From Yamagishiella unicocca (Eukaryota; Chlorophyta; Chlorophyceae; Chlamydomonadales; Volvocaceae), in assembly GCA_003116995.1 (NCBI GenBank), contig BDSL01000120.1, positions 1 through 64,000 on the forward strand: a DNA stretch of 64,000 nt, written 5' to 3'. The notes under the pieces are model-generated. The model ran no database searches and had not been told where the DNA came from. It saw only the letters and a program-made list of their open reading frames with translations. The stretch's first letter is position 1; each line of letters opens with the position of its first letter. Made by a program: the position numbers and the translations under genes. Of this stretch, positions 1 through 10,900 are shown one piece after another.

Positions 1-477
1 GGTGGGTGGCGGGTGGTGGGTGGTGGGTGGTGGGTGGGGGTGGGGGGTGGGTGGGGGTGGTGGGTGGGGTGGTGGTGGCGGGTGGCGGGTGGCGGGTGGC
101 GGGTGGGGTGGTGGTGGCGGGTGGCGGGTGGTGGGTGGGTGGTGGGTGGCGGGTGGCGGGTGGCGGGTGGCGGGTGGCGGGTGGCGGGTGGCGGTGGCGG
201 GTGGTGGGGGCGGGTAGCGGGTGGTGGGTGGTGGGTGGTGGGGGCGGGGGGCGTGGGGCGGGGGATGGGTGGCGGGTGGTGGGTGGCGGGTGGCGGCACG
301 AGGCCTCGGAAGGGGGATATGAGAGGAAACCCCGAAAAGGGGTGTGTGTGACCCACTGAACCGACGGAGAGGAAGAAGGGGTGTTATGAGAAAGGGCGGG
401 GAGACAGTCAAGTAGCAGCAGCGGCCATCAACCGCCGTGTGTTTTCGCTGCCCCCCCCCCCAACCCCCCTCCCGCAG
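1..477 (+). repeat. G-rich GGGTGGC-type minisatellite inside an intron of the glucan water dikinase gene
   Basis: Positions 1 to about 297 are degenerate tandem repeats of GGTGGC, GGGTGGT and GGGTGGC, almost all G and T with a few C on the plus strand. The rest, to the splice acceptor at 476-477, is intron sequence with a copy of the widespread motif GAGAGGAAACCCC near 322. The apparent Gly/Trp/Val-rich reading frames here are by-products of the repeat. No gene is visible besides the intron of the gene that enters from the left. Confidence 0.85.
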
Positions 478-3400
478 GTCCAGCCCCACGCCGAGTCCTT
501 CGGCACCGCCTGCCGGCTGGACCAGGTGCACATCGCCAACTTCGGGGAGGAGGTGGTGCGCGGGCAGCCGCTGTTCCTCGCCAGCCTGCTGCTGCAGAAG
601 CTGGAGCCGCAGCTGAGGGCGGCGGCCGGAGGGGCGCCGTGGCAGGTGCGGGGGGGGGAGGGGCGCCGTGGCAGGTGGGGGGGGGGTGTTGGGGGCGCTA
701 AGGCGCGGGTGGCGGGGGTCGGAGAGGGTGGGTGGGGGAGTTGGAGGGGTTTGGAGGGGCTCCCCGCCCCTCTCCCCCGTACACACACACACGCAAAAAC
801 ACACCTGATCCTGCCCCTCCCCCCCTCCCGGCTCCCCCACCCACCCCGCACGCTCCTAGGTGGTCAGCCAGGCCGCCGGCGGCGCGGCTGTTGGTGACGT
901 GGTGGCAGTAGCCGCCCTGGCTGACGTCCAAGGCACCAACTACAGCCGGCCCACTGTGCTGCTGGCTGCCGGGCTGACGGGTGTGGAGGACATCCCCGCC
1001 GGGGTGGTGGCGGTGCTCACACGCAGCAGCACGGACGTCCTGTCGCACCTGGCCATTCGGGCGCGGAGGTAAGGCTCCAGGGAGGAGACCTAGGGGGGAG
1101 GTGCGGCTCCAGGGAGGGCACCTAAAGGAGGAGGAGATGGGGGGAGGAGGCCTGGTTACACGACATGGGAGGCCTGGGGGGCCCTGGGGGGGTTCCTGGG
1201 GTGAGGGTCAGGGGCGTGCGGGAGCCTGGGAGGTAGCGGGGGAGGGGGTTTCGAGGAGGACCTGTGGATGCCAGAAAAACCGTTTAGAACAGACGTTTCG
1301 AGATGCATGCTGGAGGACTTAAAATTCGAGGCGCGAATCCAATACAGCTACTAGGAAAGCGACAAGCGGTCGGTGATCGCTGCAGAAAAAACACCACAAC
1401 CCCTAACCCAAACAAACCCGACAAACCCAACGCGCAACCCCCAACGGCCTCCACCAACCGCCCCAACCACCGCTTTTCCGCCCCAACCGCAGCCAGCGCG
1501 TGCTGCTGGCCACGTGCTTCGACGACGGCGCCTGGAGTGAGTGGCAGGCCCTGGCGGCGGCTGGTGCCCGCGCCTCCGCCGTCGTAGACCCGGCCATCGG
1601 CGCCGTCATGCCCGCCGAAGCGCCCGTCGAGGTCGCCGGCGGCGCCGCCGGCGGCGCCGCCGCCGGCGCCGCGGGGCCCAAGGTCACCCTTCAAGCCCCG
1701 GAACGCACCCCAGCCTGGGCCGTGGGTGAGGCCGCCTTCAAGGCGGGCCTGGTCGGCGCTAAGGCCCTCAACCTGGCGTCGCTGCGGCAGCGGCTGGCGG
1801 CCGGCGACGGCGCCATCGGCGTGCCGTCGTCGGTGGCGCTGCCGTACGGCACCTTCGAGCGCGTGCTGGCGGAGGAGCCGCGCAACGCCGCCGTGGCGGC
1901 GGAGGTGGAGCGCCTGGCGGCGGCGGCGACGGCGGCGGCGGCGGCGGGGGCGCTGCCTCGGGAGGAGCTGGAGCAGCTGCGGAGGGTGGTTTCGGAGGGT
2001 GAGCGGGCTCGCACGCGTCTGCGTGTTTTGTGTTTTTTCCGTGTGTGTGTGTGACTGTCTCTTTTGCGCCGCGGATGTGTGGGTGTCGTGAGGAGGCGGC
2101 GGGGGTGGGGCGCGTGTGGACTCGAGGTATAGGTGTTGGTGCCCCCTGCCCCCACACCCCTTCCCCCCACGCACACATCCTGCCCCTCCCTCCCCCCCCA
2201 ACCCCGACCCAAACCCAAACCCAAACCCAAACCCAAACCCGCTGCATCGCCGCGCAGAGCTGGTCGCCCCGCCAGAGCTCGTACGGCAGCTGGCGGCCGT
2301 GGCGGCGGAGCAGGGCCTTATCCCCTCCGCCGACCACTGGTCGCCAGAGGCCGTTGCGGCCGCCGCCGCCGCCGCTGCCGAGGACGAGGGCGACGACGAG
2401 GACGCCGCCGCCATCAGCGGCGGCGGTCCCACCGGGTGGCCCGCTGTGTGGGCTGCCGTGTGTCGCGTGTGGGCGTCCAAGTGGACGGACCGGGCGTGGC
2501 TCAGTCGCCGGGCGCTGGGCATCCCGGAGAAGGACCTGTTCATGTCGGTGCTGCTGCAGCAGGTGTGTGTGTGTGTGTGTGCGTGTGTGGGCGCGTGTGT
2601 TTTAGAGGGTGTGTGGGGTGCAAGGAAAACCCGTGCACAATAAAACACGAAACCCTGTAAGGACATACGTTCTTGGAGTTGCATGCTGGAGGACTTGGGT
2701 GAGGGTGTGAGGGAAAGCGGGGGGGCGCGTTCAAATGGCGGTAGCTGGGGCGGGGGGGTGGCCAGGGGACGAGGCAGGGGGACTGGGGGATGGAGGGGTT
2801 TCGGAGCACCTAGTGGGGGAAGGATGCCAGGTCTCGTCCTGTGAAGCCACGCCGGACATCTGGCGCACTGCACGCCCTCGTGTCATTCAGGCCTTGTTCA
2901 CGTCCTCTCTCGCTCGCTCGCCGCCGCCAGCACCACCGGCTCCCCCTCCGGTCACCGCATCTCGCCCCTGGTGCTGCCCCTTCCCCCCCCCATCCCCCAT
3001 GAAACCGCGGATTCTCTTATCAAACCCCCATGAAACCCCCCCACCTCCCCCGACGCCCCATACTCGCAGGTGGTACCCTTCCAGTACGCCTTCGTGCTGC
3101 ACACGTCTAACCCCGTAACGCATACACCAGGTGGGGGGGGGGGCGAGGGGGGGGGAGAAGACCCGGGTCGGGGGGGGTGGGAGATACGAGAAGACCCGGT
3201 TACACGACATAGGAGACGGAGATCAGAAGTGAACTGGCGAATAGGGGGCCGGGGTGATGAGGACACGCTTCTAGACGGGCGGGCAGTTAAGAGGGTGGTG
3301 TCGGGACTGCAGTGGCAGCAGGCGCCGTGTGCGTTTCTCTCTGTACGAGCAGGCGGCGCCGCAACCCTGCTGGCCGCGTCGACGAACGCCAAACCGGTCC

Positions 3401-5983
3401 TGGGGCCCCCCTCACCTCCTCACTCCAGCCTCCCCCCCTCTACAAGTGCTCCAGCATGCGCCCACAACAAAGGTGTCCGACGATATGCCCCAGCTATTCC
3501 ACCCATGTCGTGTAACCCGGTCTTCATGCCCCCCCTCCTCCCCCCTTGGGTCCTCGTCCCTACCTCTCCCGCCCCCCCCCCTCTCTCCCAGGCGAGCTGC
3601 TGGGTGAGGTCGTTGTGGGGATGGGCGAGACGCTTGTGGGCAACTATCCAGGGAGGGCGCTGGGCTTCACAGCCGCGCAGAACGAGACCGCGGCGCAGGT
3701 GGGTGACGGGGGGGAGTGGTTGGGGGGAGGGGGGAGTGGCTTGGGGGGAGGGGGAAGTGGCTTGGAGGGGTTCGAGGGAAACCCGTGGGTGTCCCCCTCC
3801 CCCGGCTTCCAAGCCTCCAAGCCGGGGGAGGGGGAAGTGGCTTGGGGGGGGCGGGGGGGAGTATGTGTTGGGCACGTGATTATAAGATATCTAAATCGGG
3901 GCAGCTGATGAACTGCTCCAGCAGGCAGGGTGAAGGGGAGGGAGGCGGGAGGGAGGGAGGGAGGGAGGGTTTCACCCCGTCATCCGCCGCATCAGTACCA
4001 CCCAACCCCTCCTGCTCCCCAACCCCTCCTCCCCCCCCCCCCAGCTGATCTCCCTGCCCTCCAAGCGCCTGGCGCTTCACGCCCCCACGGGCCCCGCCGC
4101 CACACTCATCGCCAGGTCGGACGCCAACGCGGAGGACCTGGAGCAGTACGCGGCGGCAGGCCTGTACGACAGGTACGACACGGCTGCCGAGCTGCCTTAC
4201 CTATGCCGTATAACAATGTGGCCCCGCTCCCTACCCCCTTGCGCCCTAGCGCGCCCCAGCATGCATCTCAAAACTTCTGTTTTAAACGTTTTTTCGGACA
4301 TCCACGGGTTTCCCTCGAACCCCCTTGCGCCCTAGCGGGCCAACGGACGTGCCCCCCTCCACTTGCAACACCCCTCCCTCCCCCCCCCTCAATCCCGCAT
4401 CTTCACGCCCCATATTTTCTCACTTCCTCCTTCCGTCATACAGGCCTCCGCCGTACAACGCCGTACCAGCCCGCGTCCCCGTCTCCCCGTATATCCGTCC
4501 TCCCCTTTCCTGCCTCCGCCTCTTTCGCCGCGCCGCTGGGGCCTCTTCGTTGCTTTGACCCCTGTCCACCCGCTCCGCGCCTGGATGTTGTTCCTAACGC
4601 CCCCTGCTGCCCCTTGCCCGCATGCTTCGCGTCGACCGCCTTCCCCACCCGCTCTGGGCCCTGGTCAGGTGAGTTCCGCCGCTGGGTTGGGCCTCTGTTC
4701 TGGTAGTTTTTTGCTAGTCGTTGCGTTCTTGTCTGCGGGCGTCGGGACCTGCGTCTGGGCTTTCGCGTCCCCCATGGCGGCGCGGCGCGGCTTCGGCCTC
4801 CTCTCCTGGACGACCGCGGACCTTCTCTGGTAATGACCGGCTTCCTCACGCATCTGGTCGGTATTCGGGCGGGTCGGGACTGGGACTCCGACTAGGACTG
4901 GGACTGGGACCGGACCGCGATGTCCGCTCTCCCATAGCGCACCAACTCCCACAGTTCTCCTGCTAGCGCCCAAAACCGATTCTGCGAAAAGTTTACGTGC
5001 GTCGCGCGGGGTCCTCGCTTCCTTTCGTCTCGCCGTAGCCGATATAGCTTAGCCGCCAAAGGTCATATTACGACCTTCGGCTTTCGTATCCCCAACCCAG
5101 TTCTCCCGCATGCATCTCAAAACTTCTGTTTTAAACGATTTTTTCGGACATCCACGGGTTTCCCTCGAACCCCTCAATCCCCGTCCCCTCTGTGATCCCT
5201 TCCCCCCAAACCCCCCAACCCCTCCAAACCCCCAACCCCTCCCAACCCCTCCAACCCCCAAACCCCTCCAACCCCCCCAACCCCCCAACCCCTCCAACCC
5301 CCACCCCACCCAAAACACACACACACACACCCGCAGTGTGACGCTGCAGCCGCTGCTGTCCCGCTCCGTGGACTATGCCTCCGAGCCCCTGCTGGGTGAC
5401 CCGGCCTTCCGCGGCGCGCTGCTGGGGCGCCTGGCGGGGCTAGGCCGCACGGTGGCGACCGCGTTCGGCGGCCGCGACCAGGACGTGGAGGGGGGCGTGC
5501 TGGAGGGGAAGCTGTACGTGGTGCAGGCCCGGCCGCAGGTGGGGGGGAGGCGAGGGGGGGGGCAGCGGTTTGTGAGGAGAGCCCGAGGGGAGGGGGAGGG
5601 GTTTGTGAGGAGAGCCCGAGGGGAGGGGGAGGGGAGGGGGGTTACAAGTAGTAAGAACCGGTAACTCGACTGGGGTAATGTAGTTGGGAGGGGAGGGGGG
5701 AGAGGGGTTAGTGGAAAGCCTGCAGATCTGTCTGTCTCCCAGGGTGGGGAAAGCCCGAGGGGAGGCGGGGAGGAGGGAGCTCGATCAGGAAACGGTTTGG
5801 TACACGCGGGGGAGGGGGGGAGAGAGGGGGGAGGGGGGGAGGAAGAGATGGTGTGTGTTTTGGGGGAGGCGTGGGAGCCGGCGGGTGGGGTTGGCCAGTC
5901 TTCCCCTCATTGCGATAATCACCTAATGGCCTGCTTCGCGCCTGTCGTGCCCACAGGTCGAGCTGAACCACACCCCGAACTGA
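478..5983 (+). CDS. GWD: Alpha-glucan water dikinase, C-terminal part (5' end outside the window)
   Basis: This enzyme phosphorylates starch glucosyl residues using ATP and water, through a phosphohistidine, and starts starch breakdown in the plastid. Exons: 478-645, 860-1068, 1493-1998, 2258-2562, 3070-3130, 3592-3698, 4045-4172, 5337-5538, 5957-5983. The junctions keep phase (1,713 nt, 570 residues plus TGA). The catalytic histidine motif DVLSHLAIRAR closes exon 2 and runs across the splice into SQRVLLATCFDDG, as in plant GWD. The C-terminal nucleotide-binding domain follows, with VGAKALNLASL, GIPEKDLFMSVLLQQ, VVPFQYAFVLHTSNP, GMGETLVGNYPGRAL, ARSDANAEDLEQYAAAGLYD and DVEGGVLEGKLYVVQARPQ. 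The YPGRAL and EDLEQYAAAGLYD segments resemble GWD rather than phosphoglucan water dikinase. Unlike plant GWD it has Ala/Gly-rich insertions, for example after the catalytic segment. The N-terminal starch-binding part must lie left of position 1. Confidence 0.93.
1248..1320 (-). repeat. Interspersed intronic repeat R1, copy a
   Basis: Reverse-oriented, diverged copy in the dikinase intron. It keeps the order GTTTCGAGG, ACCTGTGGATG, AAAAACCGTTTAGAACAGAC, TTTCGAGATGCATGC. A similar tail (TGCATGCTGGAGGACTT) recurs near 2680 in the next intron. Confidence 0.6.
3446..3532 (-). repeat. Interspersed repeat R2, long copy in reverse orientation
   Basis: Read on the minus strand this contains, in order, ACCGGGTTACACGACATGGG, TAGCTGGGGCATATC, GTCGGACACC and GGGCGCATGCTGGAGCACTT. 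The same order occurs at 23390-23540 and 58264-58365 in unrelated contexts, which defines an element of about 90-150 bp. It lies in a dikinase intron. Confidence 0.6.
4260..4324 (+). repeat. Interspersed intronic repeat R1, copy b
   Basis: Forward copy: GCATCTCAAAACTTCTG, TTTTAAACG, TTTTTTCGGACATCC, ACGGGTTTCCCTCGAACCCC. It is nearly identical to the copies at 5109 and 10731 although they lie in different introns and genes, which points to recent spread. Confidence 0.75.
5109..5173 (+). repeat. Interspersed intronic repeat R1, copy c
   Basis: Forward copy in the same large dikinase intron as copy b, about 850 bp away, with essentially one difference (AAACGATTTT for AAACGTTTT). A CCCCAACCCCTCC-type minisatellite follows up to the splice acceptor at 5335-5336. 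Confidence 0.75.
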
Positions 5984-7993
5984 TGCCAGCGCTTAGTCTG
6001 AGCCAGAGTTGTTTTAAGTCTGAGCCAGAGTCGTTTGGGTCTGAGCCTGAGTCGTTTGGGACTATGGCGAAGGCTGCTACGAGCAGCCAACGCAAGCTAG
6101 CCGGGAAGCAACTGCGGCTGGCCGCCCCTGCCCTCGCCCCGATTTTCTCCCCCCCTCCCGGCGATATGGACCCCCCCGGCGATATGGCGCTCCAGGGAGG
6201 AGGTTGCGGAGGTCCAGGGTGATAACTTGCAAACAGGGTTTGTGCCCTGGCGTGTGGCTTCTTGTCGTACACGCGGGCAGTGTAGTGGGCGATGGAGGAG
6301 GCAGGGAGAGAGGGATGGGTTGCCCGATTCACCCTGTCCCCCCACCCACCCACCCTGGGCGAAGGGTGGGGGGAGGGCGGCTCCTGGGCGGTGGTAATAA
6401 GCGCTGAGCGCACAGCACCACAATTGCAGCAGCGTATGCCGGATTGGTGGCGGATGCTGGGAGTTCGTAGCGGCGGATGCTGGGGGTTCGTAGCGGCGGA
6501 TGCTGGGGGTCGTGGCCGCTGTGGCCGCAGTGGCGCAGTGTCTGAGATGATCAGGGCGGGTGAGGGGCACAAGCGGGGCCTCACATGTCGTACTCTTTAC
6601 TACAAGTCGCGTAAGGTGACGTGACGTCACCGCTTATCAGTACCACGCCGCGTCTCGGGCGAGGGATTTTTCGTTCCCGTTTTTCGTCGGGAAGCCACGA
6701 ACAGGACAGACCACGGTATTGAGCCGTACGACACGTTCAAGTACGGCGTCTCCGGAGCAGGGTGTTTGGTGGTTGGCGGTTGGTTGGTTCGTGGTGTTGC
6801 GCACGATGTCGATCTGGCTTTGGTTGCCCAGTTGTCAGCCGCACGCTCCTCACCGCGCAAACCTGTCACCTTGCAATGTCGAAAACAAGTGTGGAGCGCA
6901 AGTGGTTGCGCCCTAGCGTTGGTCGTTAAGGTTGTTGGCCGCTTCGCGCGTTCTCGGCGTAGGCGTCCACCTAAAAGGATTCGGTATCTACAATCGTACT
7001 GCCTCACCTGTAAGCGGAGGGGTGGGGTGTACGGCGCAAACCCCGCACTAAGGACCTGGACCAGGTGCAAAATGTACGACCAAATGTTCATCCAAGTCCC
7101 TTTTGGGGGGGGAGGGTGTTGTCGCTTTCAGAAAGTACACGTGAGGGTCCCCATATGAATGCCCGCAGCTAGACCCGGCTACATGTTGATCGCTGTCGGT
7201 GATCGCTGAAGTTCGTTGTCAGTTATTTTAGGTTCGGCACTGGCATGTAGTAGTGCTTGTTACAAGTGGGCTCCAGGACAGGCATGTGTTCGTTGTTGCA
7301 CATCCATCGGAAGGATTGGCGCTGTAATGTCATGGTATGCGACCCAGCGTGTCGGCTGTTCAAACATGTACCCTTTGCTGGCTCAACCCAGACGAATCAA
7401 TCCCAACGACTATTCCCCTTGTGCCGAATTGTGGAAGTTCGTTACACGACGTTCCGTCCCACCACGCAAAGGGCGGGGTGCAGTGCAGGCGCGTGAGGGC
7501 AGAGGTCCTGCTCGGCCTGGTTGGCTCCTCGCCTGTCGAGCGAGCAGCAGCAGCAGCACCACCGCCACCACCGCCACCACCCACCATCACCATCACGCAT
7601 TCACGCTGGGCCCCACCATCCTCCTTCTCATCCTCCACATCCTCCTCATCATCCTGTGGCGCAATCATTCATTCGTTCCTTCACATTAGACATGACATAC
7701 AAGTAGCGGCGCTCCCACACGCACACCGCCGACGTACAGATGTCCCTGGTCCCTGGTCGCAGCAGCCACCCAGATACCACGGCTCCGAAACCGCCTCGGC
7801 CAGAAGGTCGCCGGTATCCTCATCGTCGTATCGTCGTACGCATCAGCCACGCCAGCGAACAGCGAGCAAGCTGAGTCCTACCTCCAGGGGCAGAACCACC
7901 GCGACACCACATCTTACTTACGGGGGGGTTCGAGGGAGACCTTACGGGGGGGGGGTAAAGGATAATCCGCGTTGCGAGCTGAGCCAAGCTTTC
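5984..7993. other. Convergent 3' region between the dikinase and the intramembrane protease genes
   Basis: No convincing coding exon is seen here. It should hold the 3' untranslated regions of both flanking genes. Candidate TGTAA polyadenylation motifs are at 7009-7013 and 7324-7328 on the plus strand, and as TTACA at 7442-7446 and 7261-7265 for the minus-strand gene. A short run of repeats built on GAGCCAGAGTCGTTTGGG is at about 6000-6062. Three tandem copies resembling GGCGGATGCTGGG are at about 6445-6510. CACCAC and CATC runs lie near 7555-7655. Confidence 0.6.
7442..7446 (-). terminator. Candidate polyadenylation signal TGTAA for the intramembrane protease gene
   Basis: TTACA on the plus strand reads TGTAA on the minus strand, about 550 bp past the TAA stop at 7994-7996. 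TGTAA is the usual poly(A) motif of chlamydomonadalean nuclear genes. Assignment is by position only. Confidence 0.4.
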
Positions 7994-10900
7994 TTACGTG
8001 CTGCCTCTTGGCGGCGGCGGCAACAGCCGCGCCCGCTCCCCATCACTCCCACTATACTGCTGCTGCTGCGCCTGTGCCGAAGCGCCGGCTTTGCCTCCGC
8101 CGGCGGAATAATGCCCACTGCCCGCCGCCTCACCTCCCAGCCCCAGTCGCTGCCCCAAACCCGCCCCCCCGCTCCGCCCTCTCCCTCCAACCGCCCCCGC
8201 CTCCACATCGCCACCATCCGCCCCCGCCCCATCGCCCAGTGCCGGTGCAAGAAAACACGTCCCCCCACCCCCACCCGCGCCCTCCCCCGCGTCTGAGTCA
8301 TGATCAGCCACCAGCCGCAACCCCAACCCTAGCATCTCCCCCCGCCACATCGCCGCCACCTGCCCCCGCGCCGCCGCCAGTCCCAGCACCGTTAGTAAGG
8401 TGCACGGCACCAGGTACAGCAGCGCCGGCTGGCCTTGGTCGCCAAACCAACTGAGCGCCAGCGCCGCGTACGTCAGGCACAGCCCGGCGCCGTACGCAAA
8501 TACAGTGTACGGAAAGTACGAGCGCAGGAGGTACGACGGCGCGTGCCGTAGGAGGTCCAGGCCGAGGTCCAGGTCCACGCGCCGTGTGAGCGCCACCAGC
8601 AGGCCGGGCAGGATGACGTCACCGAAGCCGAGGAGCGAGTAGCCCGCCAGGCCGCCGTAGCCGAAGTGGGGCACTCTAAGAAGCATCGGGATGAACTCCC
8701 CGCTCGTGCCGCCTTGCGCCACCTGCAGGCGCCGGTGATAGCAGGTCGGGGGAGGAGGAGGGGGAGGGCCGTGTAAGCGCGTACCCGTGTACGGAGGGGG
8801 AGGGGGAGGGGCCAGTGAGGGCCGAGGCGTGGTTGTGCAGGGGGGGGGTTGTGCCAGTGCGTGTGGAAAGGCAGGGCGGAGGTTGAATGGAAGCCAGTAT
8901 GCCGGAGCTTTGGTGAGGCAGGGTACCTTGCCGACTACATACGACGTTTGGGATACTGGATTGGAACCTTGCATGCACCTTGCGTGCATCTGTGCATGCT
9001 CGACAACAACCTGGTGCAGACATCCAAAGCCTAGGGTCGAGTGCCGCCCCACGCTGCTGTGCCTAATCGAACAATGACCGTGGACCTCAAACTGTGTAGC
9101 GAAGCGTTTTGACAGCGTTTTTGGGGAGCATGGTGGCGAACCTGACGAAGGCAGAGAGGGGATTGCGAGGGAAACCCGTATACCGGTACGCGTAGAGAAC
9201 TCGGTTTTCATTGCCATCTCCCGACGGGAGATGACAATGAAAACTCGGTTATGAAGGGCGGGGAGGGGTGGGTGATTGGGTGGGTGGGGGTGCTAGCTGG
9301 CGGGTGGCGGCGATGCCGACTGGTCTTTAGCGTCAGCAGAGAGCGCTGTGGGTATGGGCCGACGATATGGGTTTGGGCCAAGGCAACGCAGCACAGCACA
9401 GCACGCCATGCAACTCAGCACGTCATGCCGCACAGCACGTCATGCAGTACGGCACAGCACGTCATGCCGCACAGCACAGCATGTCAAGCCCCACATCACA
9501 GCACATCACGTCACAGCGCCACGGCTGCGCACCTGCACCATGACGCTCTCGCCGCCGCCGAACAGCATCGGCTGGATGAAGACCCAGAACACGTCGTACA
9601 GCAGGCAGGCGGGCAGCAGGATGCACGCCACCTTGAGGGTCGGCACGCGCAGGGTGCGCAACACCAGCAGCATCAGCGCCACACCCTGATGGGGGGTTAG
9701 GGGGGGTTGGGGGTGTTGGGGCGGGAAGGCCCGGTTACATAACACAGGAAACGGGGGTTGAGGGGGGTAGAGGGGTTTGGGGGGGCCGGGGGGGGCGTGT
9801 ATGAGAGGAAACCCATGGGTCGGCATTGAAAGTAAAACCGACCGATTAGGAAACGTTGGGGGAAGGGGGGCAGGCAGGGGCAAACCCTGTACCCCTAAAC
9901 ACCCCCATCTACGGGCTTCTTCGCTCCCAAACCCCGACCTGCTACATTCCTCATGTCGTGTAACCGGGTTTCTTCGCCCCCCCCCATCTGCCCTTGTCGA
10001 GTAACCGGAACTTTTCTGTAATCCCCCCACCTGCAGGTCCTGCAGCAGCCAGGCCCAGTCCTCGTTCCGCTCCACCGCCCACACCACCGCCACCACCACC
10101 GCCACGGGCAGTGAGGCCACCACCGCCAGGGGGCAGGGGCCCAGCCAGGGCACCTGAGGGGGTCGGTGGGGGGAGGGCGGGGTGGGAGGAGGGCGGGGTT
10201 CAAGGGAGACCCGTGGATGCCCGAAAAAACCGTTTAAAAACAGACGTTTTGAGGGCGGGGTGGGGGGAGGGTGGGGTGGAATGGAGGGGGGACGGCAGGG
10301 CGGGGTGGGTGGAATCGGACGATGGAGGGGGGCGAGGGAGCCATGAGGTGGGCAGGCAGGTGGACCAGCCCTAGGAGGGGGCCGCTGGTCGTGAAGGGCA
10401 TGGCGGAGTGCCCCGCCCCAAGGCACCGGAGTGTTGCGCCACTAGCGTCCGTGACAGCTGAAGACTGCTGCGGGGCATGGCGGAGGACTAGCAGCTGGTG
10501 GCAGTGGTGTGTATACGGGGCAGGGGCAGGGGCAGGGGGCAGGTTTGTGGAAGGGACGCGTACACACCCAGGCGCTCTGGATGAACAGCTCCCTGGACGG
10601 AGTCCTCCCTGGATGAATCCCTCCCTGGACGGAGTCCTCCCTGGATGAATCCCTCCCTGGACGGAGTCCTCCCTGGACGGAGCCCCCCCTGGACGGGCCC
10701 CCCCCGGACGGACCCCCCCCCATCTCAAAACTTCTGTTTTAAACGTTTTTTCGGACATCCACGGGTTTCCCTCGAACCCCCCCTGGACGGACCCCTCCCT
10801 GGACGGACCCCCCCCTGGACGGACCCCCCCCTGGACGGACCCCTCCCTGGACGGACCCCTCCCTGGACGGGTGGCTCACCGGCACCACCGTGTTGCGGCG

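Noticed and set aside
1284..2873. A 529-codon minus-strand frame across the dikinase gene
   Set aside because: It lies antisense to exons with clear GWD motifs and is low-complexity Arg/His/Pro sequence produced by GC-rich codon bias.
7216..8296. Plus-strand frames of 157 and 319 codons
   Set aside because: They cover the 3' region and the last exon of the minus-strand protease gene in antisense and show only repeat-like His/Ser/Pro composition.
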